From assembly GCA_964592255.1 (NCBI GenBank), contig CAZQCI010000022.1, forward strand, positions 1-25,183: 25,183 nt of DNA. Reading direction: 5' to 3'. The stretch's first letter is position 1. Each line of letters opens with the position of its first letter. The notes beneath the pieces were generated by a model, which searched no databases, had not been told where the DNA came from, and saw nothing but the letters and a program-made list of their open reading frames with translations. This DNA comes from CAZQCI01 sp964592255. GTDB lineage: Bacteria > UBA10199 > SBBF01. The position numbers were made by a program, and so were the translations under genes. Shown one piece after another: positions 8,401 to 15,217 of the stretch.

Positions 8401-10917
8401 ATTGATTGGCGAGATCTTGAATTATATGGAGAGGGTAGCAATACTCACAGGTCTTTAGAAATTTATTTTCAATCACAAAAAGAAACGTCTCCTGGAACAA
8501 GTCTTGTTCAACCGTTTGGTGCAGACGATACAGCCTATCCTTTGTCTTGGTTATTATTAGAGCAACGGGAAAAAGGACTAGTGCGTTTTGATGATTTTAC
8601 TATCGCGAATAAAAAAGAGCCGCCCCCAGGCTACGTCAGTAATCAAATTAGAAATGCGGTGACGCACCTTCAAAATGCTAAGCGTTCTATTTGGTTGCGT
8701 GAACTATTGCAAAATAGCTGGAATGCCGTCAATAGAGCCGCCAGTTCGCTTTCTCCTGCTGAAAGAAAAGTTGATGTGCATATTGTTCAGGATGGCAAAC
8801 GTGTCATTACCCGTTTTCGTGATTACGTCGGCATGACCGAACCGGAGTTCGATCGGATCGCCGACACCTTCCGTNNNNNNNNNNAAGTCATTACCCGCCT
8901 TTTGGTTCGTGAACAAGAGACTGTTCGCTCCGATAGCGACCGTGGCTTATTCCAAATGGGGTTTTCTTCCAGCTTATTAGATGCCGAAACCGTTTCTATT
9001 AAAACGGCTAAAAAAGGAGCTGCCTATATTCTGGAAGTACAAAAAACTCCGGTGATCAAAGAGGGGAAGGTTGTAGATATTTTGGTTCATAAGCGATGGA
9101 TCAAAAATGATGAAGGGTTTTATGGAACTTTGGTTGAGCGTGTTTCTACGCCTACCTTATTAGATTGGGAAATAGCTCAGCAAACCGCTTGTTTGGAAGA
9201 TTTAGCAGCTTATATTAAAAAAGAAGATTTGGAAATTAATCTGGACGATGCCAATTTAAACAAAGGTTGTGACCCTATTTTAAGTGTTGAAACCGATAAT
9301 TTAGGAGACATTGATTTATATTTGGGCCAAGAAGAAGCCGTTCTTTTAGGGGGGTTAAAGTTAATGCCGTTACCGGATTTTTTTCTACAAAAAGTCCCGG
9401 AAGCCATTCGTGCTTTTTATCAAGGAGTAGGGGTTTATGTTAATTTGGATCATCGATACTTTCGTGTGGCTCCAACACGCGACCAGTTTATTAATCATGA
9501 TCAGGTTTTAGATGATTTATCTGAAATTCTCCCAGGTCTTTTAATTAGGGGTTTTTGCAATCGTGTCTTAAACCCCAACGACTCCGCCGATTTAATTGGG
9601 TTACCTCAAGATTATTTGTATGCACTTTATGAATATGCTGAACGGCATGTGTCGGCCTCTGCCGCGGAGCCCCCTTTTGAAACCGATGCGCAAAAACTTA
9701 ATCGCGGCGATTATCGCATCAACTACAATGAATACACAGGCCCAGATAGAGAAGCCAAGCTCATGGCTTTAATGGTTGATATTAAATTTATACCAGATCC
9801 CACCACAGGGCGTCGCATCAGTATTAATGAACTACATCGTATCTTAAAAGCAGCTTTTGCAGGGGATGAGGCAGAGTCAGCTCGGCTTAGATCTCTTTCT
9901 CCTTTTTTACCCAAGAGTATTTTGACTCGTCTTAGTTTGGCTCAAGATTTAAATAAAGCAACTCAGAAAGGTTCTGCTTTAGTTTCTCGCGATGATTTAT
10001 CTCTCAATCGATATTACTCTGCAGAAGAGTTGGCTGATAAGCCAGGTATTCAGTCTTTTATTGAGTTAGTGGAAAAACTTTTGAGTTGTTATAGGCATGA
10101 GTCAGGTCTCCAAGTTCGTATTTCTACTTTTACACACACTTTAGGAGCTCAAGCACTCTACGATACTCACAATAACATTCTAGCATGGCCTTATGGGGAT
10201 TGGCTGAAAGAGCACACTCAAAAATTAACGACTATTTTAAACATGCCGGAAGGAGACGCGCAAGAAGAGGCCTTCCAGAGTTTTGTGGAAAACATTCTTT
10301 CTGGACTGACGCATGAATTAACTCACGCCCGTAGTGGTTTACCAGATGTGGGGAATAACCCACATCCCGTAGAGTTTTATGATGCCCACTGGGAAACCGT
10401 ATTAGGAGAACAGGTAGCTGATTTTTCAATTCCAGATTTAATTAAAGAATTAAAGACAGGCCCTGGCCGCTCTAATCCTAGTGGAGTTAATGACCCAACT
10501 GGATCACAGTCGACTCACACTCATTCTGAATCAGGTCCAATTATTTCAACCGTTGCTCTTAGCGTTCCACAAGGTCTTCAGGAAGATTCTCGTTCTTTAT
10601 CAATGAGTCTGGATAATTGGTACGACATCGCTTTGGGTCTTTCTCCTTACTTGAAGGAAGGTGTATCTGTGGAGCTTTTGCAGGACATTTTCATTTCCTT
10701 GGATCGTGGTGAGCAACAGCAGTTGGAAGATGTGTTCAAGTTTGGAGGTATCGGTGATTTAGTTGAGGCTTTAAGAAGTCATCCGCAGTGGAAAAAAGTA
10801 TTGAAAGAAGACTCTGTCACAGTAGCATCGTTAGATTCATTATCCCGTGAAGGACAGCAATCTCTTGCACTCGCACCCACTTCGGCTTCGGTAAGCACTG
10901 TGGCGGCTTCTTTTTAG
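5500..10917 (+). CDS. Giant protein with two GHKL (Hsp90-like) ATPase modules, a propeller-like segment and a HExxH zincin motif
   Basis: 1805 residues with no signal peptide. Module 1 (about 120-400) has the GHKL N-box E139-GVV-N143-GF-D146, the G1 box D167-W-G-S-G171-M and the G2 box GRFGIGF (195-201). Residues 660-855 contain four W/F-D strand motifs near W681, W724, W772 and F816, spaced 43-48 residues, which suggests beta-propeller blades. Module 2 (about 1045-1340) has LRE1068-LLQ-N1072, a G1-like RDYVGM (1107-1112) with one glycine fewer than usual, and the G2-like GLFQMGF (1149-1155). Both modules end in a similar T-R segment (385-386 and 1326-1327). Residues 1605-1609 are H-E-L-T-H, followed by H1622 and E1632 as possible third zinc ligands. 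The last 150 residues are Ser/Thr-rich then helical. GHKL folds bind ATP in Hsp90, MutL and sacsin-like chaperones; chaperone plus protease action here is inference. The gap at 8875-8884 lies in the module 2 lid. AAGGA lies 12 bases before the ATG. Confidence 0.8.
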   Translation: MAGIVDPKAPVVPASSIGEPQDVTNSAKEEVAGSGPVSSSAAAAWVHFLDGRRVIPSTPNPADQTYSFVLEEVQGLVLAALDYKALHPDYSFQPSDLISKDAWDVLRAGLESRRTNPISRSSITSSIFQGGEPHRFVVEGVVNGFDYSSPDSPVAVTVEDGFLEIWDWGSGMSAGNMATHLLISRLSGEREGKTGRFGIGFNTAFRYLVDPRWNGRGNWREHLIPNAVVEVVSRQEGMNGAVRALYWVEDGDIRYSLEPVLDNDFTTVMGERSGTRVRVWSSSISKADVLKEVDDNLDYCDRPLIINGGTRVRPQPEQTYQVAYGDGKEALIEFVPSSQTKGRRGLVVKVGDVLTIERHAALEGSNTYDGEVVITLPLSTELVQTRQTVHVDDDVKDLFRKMMDPEVISTSLPFLNTLGIWAEAIERDGRNHSSATIDEPHSLKDMMAQTVEKQFEGMRLYPDRGYFKEAGFDNRVNPHIYSMGNFSHFAHAASQDLRPRSAYNGMGDSMAMRILISPELNGLRSSYYDRDSGVLYLSQEAYERKAFPQSRAAVLNSTAEISEHPYYTVAKGRRLRNSGPIEQVAVGTNSQVNDLRQIGQFIRDNGLEFDQLLVPFHSSPYRVDYEKEKEEIIGSLPPEAEELKGLLGRLHIRSQSIGTNLLLFCCEVPHEGEDSLVLLCWDRSQSRLTRIGPYYNIEYAPLSDTQVLFSKSHQLSESMDLCLWDLQDNMARHISPKGSSISYDRLEILKDAGQAVLLQARDSIYLSHLELWTPETGLISITDSSFVEMDEIYSIGDGFAFVTGQKSEGEYVVALFDLSTRTLEPLFSTDVWYLQGRGRLGEQSVRFVMGLHDGLRSVSLADLKKLLDPDFQDRIKRLQDKGASLLGNIGSVYFLSEDGFNRLIDSRYFNLWSPKITTAVTGRAFERFVASEPEERIANILELTGKYFVEGMDEEVFFSRLKRVYDSIDWRDLELYGEGSNTHRSLEIYFQSQKETSPGTSLVQPFGADDTAYPLSWLLLEQREKGLVRFDDFTIANKKEPPPGYVSNQIRNAVTHLQNAKRSIWLRELLQNSWNAVNRAASSLSPAERKVDVHIVQDGKRVITRFRDYVGMTEPEFDRIADTFRXXXXVITRLLVREQETVRSDSDRGLFQMGFSSSLLDAETVSIKTAKKGAAYILEVQKTPVIKEGKVVDILVHKRWIKNDEGFYGTLVERVSTPTLLDWEIAQQTACLEDLAAYIKKEDLEINLDDANLNKGCDPILSVETDNLGDIDLYLGQEEAVLLGGLKLMPLPDFFLQKVPEAIRAFYQGVGVYVNLDHRYFRVAPTRDQFINHDQVLDDLSEILPGLLIRGFCNRVLNPNDSADLIGLPQDYLYALYEYAERHVSASAAEPPFETDAQKLNRGDYRINYNEYTGPDREAKLMALMVDIKFIPDPTTGRRISINELHRILKAAFAGDEAESARLRSLSPFLPKSILTRLSLAQDLNKATQKGSALVSRDDLSLNRYYSAEELADKPGIQSFIELVEKLLSCYRHESGLQVRISTFTHTLGAQALYDTHNNILAWPYGDWLKEHTQKLTTILNMPEGDAQEEAFQSFVENILSGLTHELTHARSGLPDVGNNPHPVEFYDAHWETVLGEQVADFSIPDLIKELKTGPGRSNPSGVNDPTGSQSTHTHSESGPIISTVALSVPQGLQEDSRSLSMSLDNWYDIALGLSPYLKEGVSVELLQDIFISLDRGEQQQLEDVFKFGGIGDLVEALRSHPQWKKVLKEDSVTVASLDSLSREGQQSLALAPTSASVSTVAASF
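8875..8884. other. Assembly gap (10 N) inside the giant GHKL gene
   Basis: Ten Ns between codons for IADTFR and VITRLL. The frame happens to be kept with ten bases, but the run has the same length as the other gap and is probably a placeholder, so the true length is unknown. It falls between the G1-like and G2-like boxes of the second ATPase module, where Hsp90-like proteins have the ATP lid. Confidence 0.85.
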
Positions 10918-10935
10918 ATTATTTTTCTATCCCTC

Positions 10936-10962
10936 TTGACTTCATCAATCGAATCCTATAAG
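10936..10962 (+). promoter_or_regulatory. Candidate sigma-70-type promoter of the pyr operon
   Basis: TTGACT at 10936-10941 and TATAAG at 10957-10962 lie 15 bases apart, shorter than the usual 17. Transcription from here would start near 10969 and include the whole attenuator region. A second possible pair is TTGCGA (10965-10970) with TATATA (10989-10994), 18 bases apart. Either is plausible from sequence alone. Confidence 0.4.
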
Positions 10963-11011
10963 ACTTGCGAAATTTTGCTCTGAGGGTTTATATAAAATGA
11001 AAAAACGAAAA

Positions 11012-11040
11012 GGGTTGAAGGATTTAATAATCAAAAACCT
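11012..11040 (+). promoter_or_regulatory. Candidate antiterminator hairpin in the pyr leader
   Basis: In the RNA, GGGUU (11012-11016) can pair with AACCU (11036-11040), and GAUU (11021-11024) with AAUC (11029-11032), around the loop UAAU. This hairpin uses the left arm of the terminator at 11034-11043, so the two structures exclude each other. That is the expected layout for PyrR attenuation, where PyrR bound to UMP or UTP favours termination. I see no clear match to the Bacillus PyrR-binding loop. Confidence 0.4.
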
Positions 11041-11072
11041 CCCGGCATTCGAGGCCTAGGGAGGTTTTTTTT
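11034..11072 (+). terminator. Intrinsic terminator in the pyrR leader (attenuator)
   Basis: AAAACCTCCC (11034-11043) pairs perfectly with GGGAGGTTTT (11059-11068). An inner GGC/GCC pairing extends the stem, and a run of eight Ts follows (11065-11072). It ends nine bases before the pyrR ATG. It cannot serve only the upstream giant gene because it lies beyond a likely promoter, and its position in front of pyrR is typical of a pyrimidine attenuator. Confidence 0.85.
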
Positions 11073-11081
11073 CGTCTTGAA

Positions 11082-11615
11082 ATGAAAACGATCGTCGATA
11101 ATCAAGAAATGAAAACAGCCATTCAAAAAATGGCCCGTGAGATTTTGGAAGAAAAAGCCTCTCTCGAAAAAATTGTTTTGGTAGGTATTACAACCCGTGG
11201 GGTGCCTTTGGCCCATCGTATTGCCGCACAGCTTAAAAAAGACAAAGGTGTGGATGTACCTGTAGGAACTCTTGATATCACCCTGTATCGTGACGATTTA
11301 TCCAAGTTGTCCGACCATCCTATCGTTAAGCAAAGCAATATTCCTTTTTCTCTCGATGAAAAGGTGGTTTTTTTGGTGGATGACGTTCTCTATACCGGAC
11401 GCACGGTGCGTTGTGCCTTGGATGCTTTGTTTGATTTAGGTCGTCCGGACGCCATTGGATTGATTGTTATGGTCGATCGTGGAGGGCGTGAGCTGCCCAT
11501 TCAAGCTGATATTGTTGGTTTGCATGTTCAAACCAAGGTGGGGGATGTGGTGCATGTGAGGTTTTCAGATACAGATGAAGGAGAGGATCGTGTGGATTTG
11601 GAGGGACGTGGATGA
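11082..11615 (+). CDS. pyrR: PyrR, bifunctional pyr operon attenuation regulator / uracil phosphoribosyltransferase
   Basis: 177 residues, the usual PyrR length. The protein matches the family along its length: ILVGI-type strand (IVLVGITTRGVPLAHRIA), DITLYRDDLS, the PRPP-binding loop V99-D-D-V-L-Y-T-G-R-T108, and VMVDRGGRELPIQADIVG. PyrR binds the leader RNA of the operon when UMP or UTP is high and causes termination; many members also convert uracil and PRPP to UMP. It is the first gene of the operon and sits directly behind an attenuator. The ATG at 11082 has no clear Shine-Dalgarno sequence. A second in-frame ATG at 11109 is possible, but the first gives the better N-terminus. Confidence 0.93.
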   Translation: MKTIVDNQEMKTAIQKMAREILEEKASLEKIVLVGITTRGVPLAHRIAAQLKKDKGVDVPVGTLDITLYRDDLSKLSDHPIVKQSNIPFSLDEKVVFLVDDVLYTGRTVRCALDALFDLGRPDAIGLIVMVDRGGRELPIQADIVGLHVQTKVGDVVHVRFSDTDEGEDRVDLEGRG

Positions 11616-11618
11616 AAT

Positions 11619-11699
11619 AACTCCCCCTAGCCCCCTCTTATATTAAGAGGGGGAATTTAGTTCCTTACCTTGAGAATAAGGGGAGGTTAAGAGGGGTTC
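11619..11699. repeat. Palindromic dispersed repeat between pyrR and pyrB (C5TCTTA family)
   Basis: CCCCCTCTTA (11631-11640) and TAAGAGGGGG (11644-11653) form a perfect 10-base stem with a 3-base loop, preceded by AACTCCCCC. A second C/G-rich half follows (CTTACC, then GGGGAGGTTAAGAGGGG up to 11696). The same core occurs inside carB at 16661-16710. The repeat fills most of the pyrR-pyrB spacer. No T-run follows the hairpin, so it is not a classical terminator. Confidence 0.75.
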
Positions 11700-11711
11700 G
11701 CTCAATAAAAA

Positions 11712-12635
11712 ATGCAACTGAAACGAAAAGACCTTTTAAGTTTAGAAGACCTTACTGCCGGTGAGATTGAATTGATTTTAGAAACGGCCAAAGGTTTTCA
11801 AGAAGTGGCCGGTCGAGAAATTAAAAAAGTTCCGGCGCTTCGAGGAAAAACGGTGGTGAATCTTTTTTTTGAAAACTCCACCCGAACACGTGTTTCTTTT
11901 GAAATTGCTGCCAAACGTCTTTCAGCCGATCTGATTACTATTAGTAGTACTGGTTCTTCCACTGCCAAAGGCGAAACTCTTTTAGATACGGCGCGCAATC
12001 TGGAAGCCTTAGGGGCAAACATTATTGTGTGTCGTCATCACGCTTCAGGAGTTCCTTATTTCTTAAGCCAAAAACTTAAAGCTTCTATTATCAATGCCGG
12101 TGATGGATCTCACGAACATCCAACCCAGGCTCTTCTCGATCTTCTCACGGTGATGGATGTGAAAGGTAAGATCAGTGGCTTGAAGGTAGCCATTGTGGGG
12201 GATATCGCCAATAGTCGTGTAGCGCGGTCCAATATTTTTGGTTTTACTAAAATGGGAGCCAAAGTGAAAGTAGTTGGCCCGGCAACCATGATTCCGCGGT
12301 TTATTAAAGAGTTTGGCGTGGATGTTTGTTACGACCTGAAGGAAGGTATTAAATCTGCTGACGTGATTATGATGTTACGGGTGCAAAAGGAACGTATGGC
12401 GGAAACCCCATTTTCATCGCCTAAAGAATATGCAAGGTTTTATGGATTAAATGCGGAAGTGTTGAAAAATGCAAAAGAAGATGTGGTGGTTATGCATCCA
12501 GGACCTGTTAACCGGGGTATTGAGATGAGTCCGGAAGTGGCGGATGGACCTCATTCAGTCATTCTAAAACAAGTTACCAATGGTGTCGCAGCCCGTATGG
12601 CTGTGATGTATTTACTGGCGGGATATAAAGAATAG
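11712..12635 (+). CDS. pyrB: Aspartate carbamoyltransferase catalytic subunit
   Basis: 307 residues, normal for the catalytic chain. It joins carbamoyl phosphate to L-aspartate to give N-carbamoyl-aspartate, the second step of UMP synthesis, in the cytoplasm. The carbamoyl-phosphate loop F-F-E54-N-S56-T-R58-T-R-V-S-F is intact, as are the HEHPTQALLDLLT motif, the aspartate-domain start VAIVGDIANSRVARS and the late MHPGPVNRG motif. No regulatory chain gene (pyrI) is present in the window. It follows pyrR after a 96-base spacer mostly occupied by a palindromic repeat and has no clear Shine-Dalgarno sequence of its own. Confidence 0.96.
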   Translation: MQLKRKDLLSLEDLTAGEIELILETAKGFQEVAGREIKKVPALRGKTVVNLFFENSTRTRVSFEIAAKRLSADLITISSTGSSTAKGETLLDTARNLEALGANIIVCRHHASGVPYFLSQKLKASIINAGDGSHEHPTQALLDLLTVMDVKGKISGLKVAIVGDIANSRVARSNIFGFTKMGAKVKVVGPATMIPRFIKEFGVDVCYDLKEGIKSADVIMMLRVQKERMAETPFSSPKEYARFYGLNAEVLKNAKEDVVVMHPGPVNRGIEMSPEVADGPHSVILKQVTNGVAARMAVMYLLAGYKE

Positions 12636-12712
12636 TTGTGTTGTTAAGTTTGTTTGCTTCATCATTTAAGTGAGGCGCTGTATCAAGAGAATCGTGATAA
12701 GAAGAGTAAAAA

Positions 12713-13987
12713 ATGAAATTATTGATTAAAAATGGAAAGTTAATTGATCCAAAAAATAAACGTGACGGTTTGTTTGATGTCTTGATCGAAAAAGATCAGG
12801 TTTTAGATGTTGTCAAGCCGGGTCAGAAAATTTCGGCCGATCACATTATCGATGCAGAAGGTTGTGTTGTGGCTCCAGGATTTGTGGATCTTCATGTGCA
12901 TCTACGTGAACCTGGTTTTGAGTATAAGGAAACAATTCAAACCGGAACTCAAGCTGCTGCAGCCGGTGGTTTTACTTCTGTCTGTTGCATGGCCAATACA
13001 GAACCGGTGAATGATAATGCTTCTGTTACTAAAAATATTTTAAAGCAGGCTAAAGAAGTAGGGCTTGTTAACGTTTACCCCATTGGTGCGGTGACCATGG
13101 GTTTAAAAGGACAACAGCTTTCTCCGATGGGTGATTTAAAACGAGCCGGTTGTGTAGCTTTTTCTGATGATGGTATCACGGTGGCCAGTTCCATGATGAT
13201 GCGCTTAGCGATGGAATATGCCAAAAGTTTTGAGCTACCTATTATTTCTCACGCGGTGGATCCTGTTCTTGCAGGGCGTGGAGTAATGAACGAAGGTTTT
13301 TTATCCACCAAGATGGGACTAGCCGGTATTCCTCACGAAGCAGAAGACATTATCATTGCCCGCGATCTTTATTTATCCAAACTCACAGGTGCAGCGCTGC
13401 ATTTAGCCCATATCACGACGGCAGAAGGGGTTAATCTGGTGCGTCGTGCCAAAGAGGAGGGGCTTAAAGTAACGGCTGAAGTAACTCCTCATCATTTAAC
13501 ACTGACGGAAGCAGCAGTGTGTGGTTACGATACTCATGCCAAAATGGCGCCGCCTCTACGCACGCAAGCGGATATTGAAGCCTTGTGGAAAGGTTTAGCC
13601 GACGGAGTGATTGATGCCATTGCCACCGATCACGCTCCCCATGGAATGATTGATAAAGAAGTGGATTTTGCTGAAGCGGCTTGCGGGGTCATTGGTCTGG
13701 AAACTGCCTTAGGTGTGTGTTGGACGGAGGCAGTAAAACGAAAAATTCCTCTTTCTAAATTGATAAGTGCCCTTACATTTCGGCCGGCAGAGGTGGTGGG
13801 GATTCAAAAAGGATCTTTAGAAAAAGGAGCGGTTGCCGATGTTGTGATTTTTAATCCAGAGGCGACATGGGCAGTGGATTCTAAAAAGTTCTATTCTAAG
13901 TCACACAATTGTCCCTTTGAAGGATGGAAATTAAAAGGTGTTGTTAAAGCCACGCTCGTGGCAGGAAAGGTTGTTTACCAGTCATGA
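12713..13987 (+). CDS. pyrC: Dihydroorotase (class I)
   Basis: 424 residues, the size of the long bacterial dihydroorotases. It closes N-carbamoyl-aspartate to dihydroorotate, the third step of the pathway. The metal site is intact: H61-V-H63-L-R-E-P-G near the N-terminus, the substrate motif ANTEPVND, histidines in SHAVDP and HLAHITT, KMAPPLR, and D306-H-A-P-H. GAAGAG lies a suitable distance upstream of the ATG. The stop codon overlaps the carA start by four bases (ATGA at 13984-13987), indicating translational coupling. Confidence 0.96.
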   Translation: MKLLIKNGKLIDPKNKRDGLFDVLIEKDQVLDVVKPGQKISADHIIDAEGCVVAPGFVDLHVHLREPGFEYKETIQTGTQAAAAGGFTSVCCMANTEPVNDNASVTKNILKQAKEVGLVNVYPIGAVTMGLKGQQLSPMGDLKRAGCVAFSDDGITVASSMMMRLAMEYAKSFELPIISHAVDPVLAGRGVMNEGFLSTKMGLAGIPHEAEDIIIARDLYLSKLTGAALHLAHITTAEGVNLVRRAKEEGLKVTAEVTPHHLTLTEAAVCGYDTHAKMAPPLRTQADIEALWKGLADGVIDAIATDHAPHGMIDKEVDFAEAACGVIGLETALGVCWTEAVKRKIPLSKLISALTFRPAEVVGIQKGSLEKGAVADVVIFNPEATWAVDSKKFYSKSHNCPFEGWKLKGVVKATLVAGKVVYQS

Positions 13988-15132
13988 AACCAGCGCATCT
14001 TATCTTGCAGGATGGAACTATTTTTAGCGGAACCTCTTTTGGTTACGAAGGATCTTCTTCCGGAGAAGTCGTTTTCAATACATCCCTTACCGGATACCAA
14101 GAAATTTTAACCGACCCTTCATATCAAGGCCAAATTGTGGTGATGACTTATCCGCAAATTGGTAATTATGGAGTTAATCCGGTTGATATGGAGTCTAAAA
14201 AAATATTTTTGTCCGGATTTATTGTGAAGGAATGTTCCCCGATAGTGAGTAATTTTCGTTCTAAAGGCAGTTTATCTTCTTATCTAAAAAAATCAAAAAT
14301 TCCAGCCTTAGAAGGTGTGGATACACGAGCCTTGGTTCGCCATATTCGTGAAAAGGGAGCGATGCCGGCCTTGATTACTGTTGGTGCAATTAAAAAGTTT
14401 GATCCGTTTATACGTCGAGCGGCACAGCTTCCTAGTATGGAAGGAATGGATTTTGCCAAAATGGTCAGCTGTAAAACACCTTATCGATGGGCGAAGGGGA
14501 CTCCAAAGATTGTTAAGAATGCTGCCCCTCAACCATCAACTAAAATTGGAAAAGGTTCACGAGGAAAGAAAAAAACGTATTCTGTGATCGCTTACGATTT
14601 TGGTATTAAACACAATATTTTAAGAATGTTGGTGGATCATGGGTGTCGTGTGAAGGTAGTTCCAGCAAACTATCCTGCCGAAAAAGTATTAAAGGAAAAG
14701 CCGGATGGTGTTTTTCTTTCCAATGGCCCTGGCGATCCAGCAGTCTGTACTTATGCTATTGAAAATGTAAAAAAGTTACTCGGTAAAAAACCAATTTTTG
14801 GTATTTGCCTGGGACATCAAATTTTGGGTTTAGCCCTAGGAGCGAAGACGTATAAGCTTAAGTTTGGGCATCATGGGGGTAATCAACCCGTGATGGATTT
14901 GACCACACGTAAGGTGGAGATCACGGCTCAAAATCATGGTTTTGCTGTCGATGATAGTCGTCTTCCTCACGATGTTGAGGTGACACACATCAACTTGAAT
15001 GATCAGACGGTTGAAGGGATTGCCCATAAGACATTGCCAGCTTTTTCGGTTCAGTATCATCCGGAAGCGGCTCCCGGTCCGCATGATTCTCATTATTTGT
15101 TCCAACGTTTCATCCACTTGATGGATGCTTAA
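13984..15132 (+). CDS. carA: Carbamoyl-phosphate synthase, small (glutaminase) subunit
   Basis: 382 residues, as usual for CarA. It hydrolyses glutamine and passes ammonia to CarB. The N-terminal CarA-specific domain (LILQDGTIFSGTSFGYEG, FNTSLTGYQEILTDPSY) is followed by a class I glutaminase domain with the nucleophile C275 in GICLGHQ and the partners H359 and E361 in YHPEA. The linker between domains (about residues 170-198) is Lys/Ser-rich and somewhat longer than common. The start overlaps the pyrC stop. Confidence 0.97.
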   Translation: MKPAHLILQDGTIFSGTSFGYEGSSSGEVVFNTSLTGYQEILTDPSYQGQIVVMTYPQIGNYGVNPVDMESKKIFLSGFIVKECSPIVSNFRSKGSLSSYLKKSKIPALEGVDTRALVRHIREKGAMPALITVGAIKKFDPFIRRAAQLPSMEGMDFAKMVSCKTPYRWAKGTPKIVKNAAPQPSTKIGKGSRGKKKTYSVIAYDFGIKHNILRMLVDHGCRVKVVPANYPAEKVLKEKPDGVFLSNGPGDPAVCTYAIENVKKLLGKKPIFGICLGHQILGLALGAKTYKLKFGHHGGNQPVMDLTTRKVEITAQNHGFAVDDSRLPHDVEVTHINLNDQTVEGIAHKTLPAFSVQYHPEAAPGPHDSHYLFQRFIHLMDA

Positions 15133-15208
15133 TCGCCATTGCGAGCCCTGAAGGGGCGCGGCAATCCATCATGGATCGCCACGCTCCCGTTGGTTGCTCG
15201 CGATGACA
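15133..15208. repeat. Palindromic dispersed repeat filling the carA-carB spacer (CATTGCGAG family)
   Basis: An outer pair, GCCATTGCGAGC near 15135-15146 and GCTCGCGATGAC near 15197-15208, is nearly complementary (10 of 12). An inner pair, GCGCGGCAATCCAT (15156-15169) and ATGGATCGCCACGC (15171-15184), matches at 12 of 14 around one base. The mismatches are of the kind that give G-U pairs when the minus strand is transcribed. This resembles a palindromic element seen widely in bacterial intergenic DNA (CATTGCGAG ... CTCGCAATG). It takes up nearly the whole spacer and ends ten bases before the carB ATG. Confidence 0.75.
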
Positions 15209-15217
15209 GTCGACAAA

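Noticed and set aside
10864..10917. Terminator hairpin at the end of the giant GHKL gene
   Set aside because: The CTTCGGCTTCGG stretch gives no stable stem followed by a T-run. The strong hairpin downstream belongs to the pyr leader.
1749..10917. Mobile element or prophage origin of the large-gene block
   Set aside because: No transposase, integrase, terminal repeats, tRNA target or phage genes are visible, and codon use is broadly like that of the neighbours except for the small patch before the second gap.
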